DNA from: Methanoculleus sp. UBA208
Lineage (GTDB): Archaea > Halobacteriota > Methanomicrobia > Methanomicrobiales > Methanoculleaceae
Direction: 5' to 3'
Length of the DNA: 14,000 nt
Assembly (NCBI RefSeq): GCF_002498065.1
Contig: NZ_DAFZ01000021.1
Coordinates: 24,235 to 38,234 of the forward strand
Part shown: piece after piece, positions 12,276 through 14,000 of the stretch
How the letters are laid out: each line of letters starts with the position of its first letter
Position numbering within the stretch: the first letter of the stretch is position 1
Position numbers and translations under genes: made by a program
Notes under the pieces: generated by a model
Seen by the model: only the letters and a program-made list of their open reading frames with translations
The model's database searches: none
Told to the model about the DNA's origin: nothing

Positions 12276-13550
12276 ATGGATCGCCTGAATCTGATCCTGC
12301 AGCGTTACTTCGGGCATACGGCGTTCAACCCCTACCAGCGGGAGATCATCGAGGATCTTCTTTCCGGGCGCGACGTCCTCGCGGTGCTTGCGACCGGAGG
12401 CGGCAAATCGCTCTGCTATCAGGTCCCCGCGTTCATGGGCGCTGGCGTCACGCTGGTGATATCGCCTCTTATCGCCCTGATGAAGGACCAGGTCGACGAC
12501 CTGCAGGCCCGCGGGATCGGCGCGGAAGCGCTGAACTCCTCCTGCTCCTACGCCGCGACACTGCGGATCCTCTCTGATCTCAAGGAGAATCTGATCCAGA
12601 TCCTCTACGTTTCGCCGGAGAAGGCGGTCGGCGAAGATTTTATCGACCTTATGGCGTCCCTTCCGGTCACGCTGATCGCGGTCGACGAGGCGCACTGCAT
12701 ATCGATGTGGGGGCACCAGTTCCGTCCGGAGTACCGGTCGCTCGCTGTACTCAAGGAACGGTACCCCGGGGTGCCGATGGTCGCCCTGACGGCGACCGCC
12801 ACGCCGGACGTCCGCGAAGACATCGTCCGGCAGCTCAATCTCGCGGACCCGGCGATCTATGTCGGGAGTTTCAACCGCGAGAACCTCCGCTACGCCGTCG
12901 TCCCGAAGGAAGAGGGCGCATATGAACGGCTCCGCGCCTACCTCCGGGGCAGGAGAGGGGAGGCCGGGATCGTCTATGTCGCAACGAGAGACGGGGCCGA
13001 GACGCTTGCGGCACGGCTCCGGGCCGGCGGTGTCCCGGCGCTTCCCTACCACGCCGGGATGACGGCGGCCGCCCGGGGGGAGACGCAGGATAGGTTCATC
13101 GGCGGGAAGGTTCCGGTCGTCTGCGCGACGAGCGCGTTCGGCATGGGCATCGATAAGCCGGATGTACGGTTCGTCGTTCACTACGATATGCCAAAGACCC
13201 TCGAGGCCTACTACCAGGAGAGCGGCCGGGCGGGTAGGGACGGCAAGGAGAGCGACTGCATCCTCTTCTATAACGATAACGACGCACGGCGCCTCCGGTC
13301 GTTCATCGACCGCGATCTTCCGTCCGAGTTCCAGCGCGAGGTTGCACGCTCGAAATTGCAGAGCATGGCGGATTACTGCACCACGGCGGAGTGCCGGAGA
13401 AAGATGCTCCTTGAATACTTCGGGGAACGCTTCGACGCTCTTCCCTGCGGGGGCTGCGACGCCTGTGCGCCGGCCGGAACCCCGGCCGGAAAGGCCCGCC
13501 CCCGGCCAGGGCAGCGGAAGCGCGGTGCCGCCCGCTCTGTTTCCGGCTGA
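12276..13550 (+). CDS. recQ: RecQ-family ATP-dependent DNA helicase, short form
   Basis: RecQ helicases unwind DNA 3'-5' and process forks, recombination intermediates and structured DNA. The 424 residues carry all helicase motifs: motif 0 FNPYQREII (17-25), Walker A ATGGGKSLCYQ (39-49), DEAH (137-140), LTATAT (171-176), GFGMGIDKP-type motif V (SAFGMGIDKPDVR, 286-298) and motif VI QESGRAGRDG (314-323). The RecQ zinc-binding region follows: helix ADYCTTAECRRKMLLEYFGE with C373, then CGGCDAC with C391, C394, C397. The protein stops soon after in a Pro/Arg/Lys-rich tail. The winged-helix (RQC) and HRDC domains of E. coli RecQ (about 610 residues) are missing, a compact form. ATG 12276 is chosen because MDRLNLILQRYFGHTAFNPYQ is a typical RecQ start; an ATG at 12228 would add 16 residues across the promoter. 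It lies 81 nt after the broken amidohydrolase. Confidence 0.95.
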   Translation: MDRLNLILQRYFGHTAFNPYQREIIEDLLSGRDVLAVLATGGGKSLCYQVPAFMGAGVTLVISPLIALMKDQVDDLQARGIGAEALNSSCSYAATLRILSDLKENLIQILYVSPEKAVGEDFIDLMASLPVTLIAVDEAHCISMWGHQFRPEYRSLAVLKERYPGVPMVALTATATPDVREDIVRQLNLADPAIYVGSFNRENLRYAVVPKEEGAYERLRAYLRGRRGEAGIVYVATRDGAETLAARLRAGGVPALPYHAGMTAAARGETQDRFIGGKVPVVCATSAFGMGIDKPDVRFVVHYDMPKTLEAYYQESGRAGRDGKESDCILFYNDNDARRLRSFIDRDLPSEFQREVARSKLQSMADYCTTAECRRKMLLEYFGERFDALPCGGCDACAPAGTPAGKARPRPGQRKRGAARSVSG

Positions 13551-13589
13551 GCCGCCGGATGCCGGTGCTCCGTATCCCGTTCTCCGGGG

Positions 13590-13630
13590 AAACATCTATT
13601 ACATCGACGGCAGAATGAGCGTTCCGGGAG
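13590..13630 (+). promoter_or_regulatory. Promoter and ribosome binding site of the PspC gene
   Basis: AAACATCTATTACATC (13590-13605) holds a BRE/TATA-like patch about 35-40 nt before the start. GGGAG (13626-13630) lies 5 nt before the ATG at 13636 and favours it over the ATG at 13615. Confidence 0.45.
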
Positions 13631-13635
13631 TTGCC

Positions 13636-13860
13636 ATGGCAAAGAAGTTATACCGCTCAACAACCGACCGGTGGGTCGCCGGAATATGCGGCGGCATCGG
13701 AGAGTACCTCGAGATCGACCCGAACGTCATCCGGGCCATCTGGGTCATCGTTACCGTGCTGACGGGGTTCCTGCCCGGGATCATCATCTACATCCTGCTC
13801 TGGCTCATCCTGCCGGAACAGGGGCAGGCACGCCCGGTGGGGGCGTTCAGCGAAGCGTAG
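13636..13860 (+). CDS. PspC-domain small membrane protein
   Basis: The PspC domain is a short membrane-associated module. In enterobacteria PspC senses envelope stress and controls PspA; stand-alone PspC-domain proteins are common in archaea, with unknown partners. The 74 residues begin MAKKLYRSTTDRWVAGICGGIGEYLEIDP, the classic PspC opening (basic patch, then AGICGGIGEY, 15-24). One long hydrophobic stretch (about 33-59) follows with a central FLPG, consistent with a helix or hairpin in the membrane, and LPEQ ends the domain. ATG 13636 is set by GGGAG at 5 nt; ATG 13615 would add MSVPGVA. No PspA, PspB or PspF is visible in the window. It follows recQ by 85 nt with its own promoter-like signals and a strong terminator, so it is probably transcribed alone. 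Confidence 0.9.
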   Translation: MAKKLYRSTTDRWVAGICGGIGEYLEIDPNVIRAIWVIVTVLTGFLPGIIIYILLWLILPEQGQARPVGAFSEA

Positions 13861-13864
13861 GAGA

Positions 13865-13903
13865 GGGCAGGGTGCGGCCGGGAGGCTGTGCCCGTTTTTT
13901 TTT
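13865..13903 (+). terminator. Terminator after the PspC gene
   Basis: GGGCA (13865-13869) pairs with TGCCC (13889-13893), directly followed by G and nine T (13895-13903), the longest T run in the window. Confidence 0.7.
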
Positions 13904-14000
13904 GCGGAGGAGGGGCCGGCTGTGTGTGCTCCTCTTACACAGGATTACCTGGTTCTCCATTGGTCACTCGCCCGTACGCGGCTTTCCAGTGGATATCGCG
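13904..14000. other. Right edge, no gene seen
   Basis: Only a weak inverted repeat is visible: CTGTGT (13920-13925) with ACACAG (13937-13942). The stretch runs off the window and nothing else is supported. Confidence 0.5.

Noticed and set aside
12204..13595. 463-residue open frame on the minus strand
   Set aside because: It lies opposite recQ, whose helicase motifs are unambiguous, and shows no domain of its own.

Overview
The window reads as a GC-rich euryarchaeal chromosome. The clearest archaeal marks are a proteasome-activating nucleotidase (PAN), the small subunit of an aconitase-X type mevalonate-5-phosphate dehydratase (archaeal mevalonate pathway), ribosome binding sites of the GGAG/GGTGAT type, TATA-like boxes about 25 nt before starts, and oligo-T terminators. 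A Methanomicrobiales methanogen such as Methanoculleus is my best guess; that is inference from gene content and style, not a database match.

Layout. 1-423: no convincing gene; it holds a diverged repeat element and the end of the pan transcript. 424-1596 (-): PAN. A perfect 18-bp palindrome sits in the gap to the divergent pair 1640-2481 (+), an AcnX small subunit and a membrane-anchored J-domain protein that overlap by one base. 2628-3020 (+): a two-domain rubredoxin. 3305-7014 (+): a 1067-residue protein made of 30 TPR units, overlapping by 4 bases a lipoprotein FKBP-type prolyl isomerase. 7015-7904: about 890 bp of non-coding, hairpin-rich repeats. 7905-9224 (-): a CNNM/CorC-type CBS membrane protein, divergent from 9420-9914 (+), a peroxiredoxin-like protein. 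9926-11221 (-): a sodium:neurotransmitter-symporter family transporter, convergent with the peroxiredoxin. 11403-12194 (+): an N-formylglutamate amidohydrolase interrupted by one in-frame amber codon. 12276-13550 (+): a short RecQ helicase. 13636-13860 (+): a PspC-domain membrane protein, followed by a strong T9 terminator.

Functional themes. Several genes concern protein quality control or folding (PAN, J protein, prolyl isomerase, perhaps the TPR scaffold) and redox (rubredoxin, peroxiredoxin). They form several short transcription units rather than one operon.

The most unusual structure is non-coding. The gap at 7157-7832 is an array of short hairpins. A leader resembling GGAGNNCGA precedes most stems, loops are 3-4 nt (often GAA or GCA in unit orientation), and stem sequences differ between units but stay fully paired. 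A shorter, diverged copy lies at 24-315 in the opposite orientation and is collinear with it over at least four segments, so the two copies bracket about 6.8 kb of ordinary genes. Second in interest is the single amber codon in an otherwise intact amidohydrolase.
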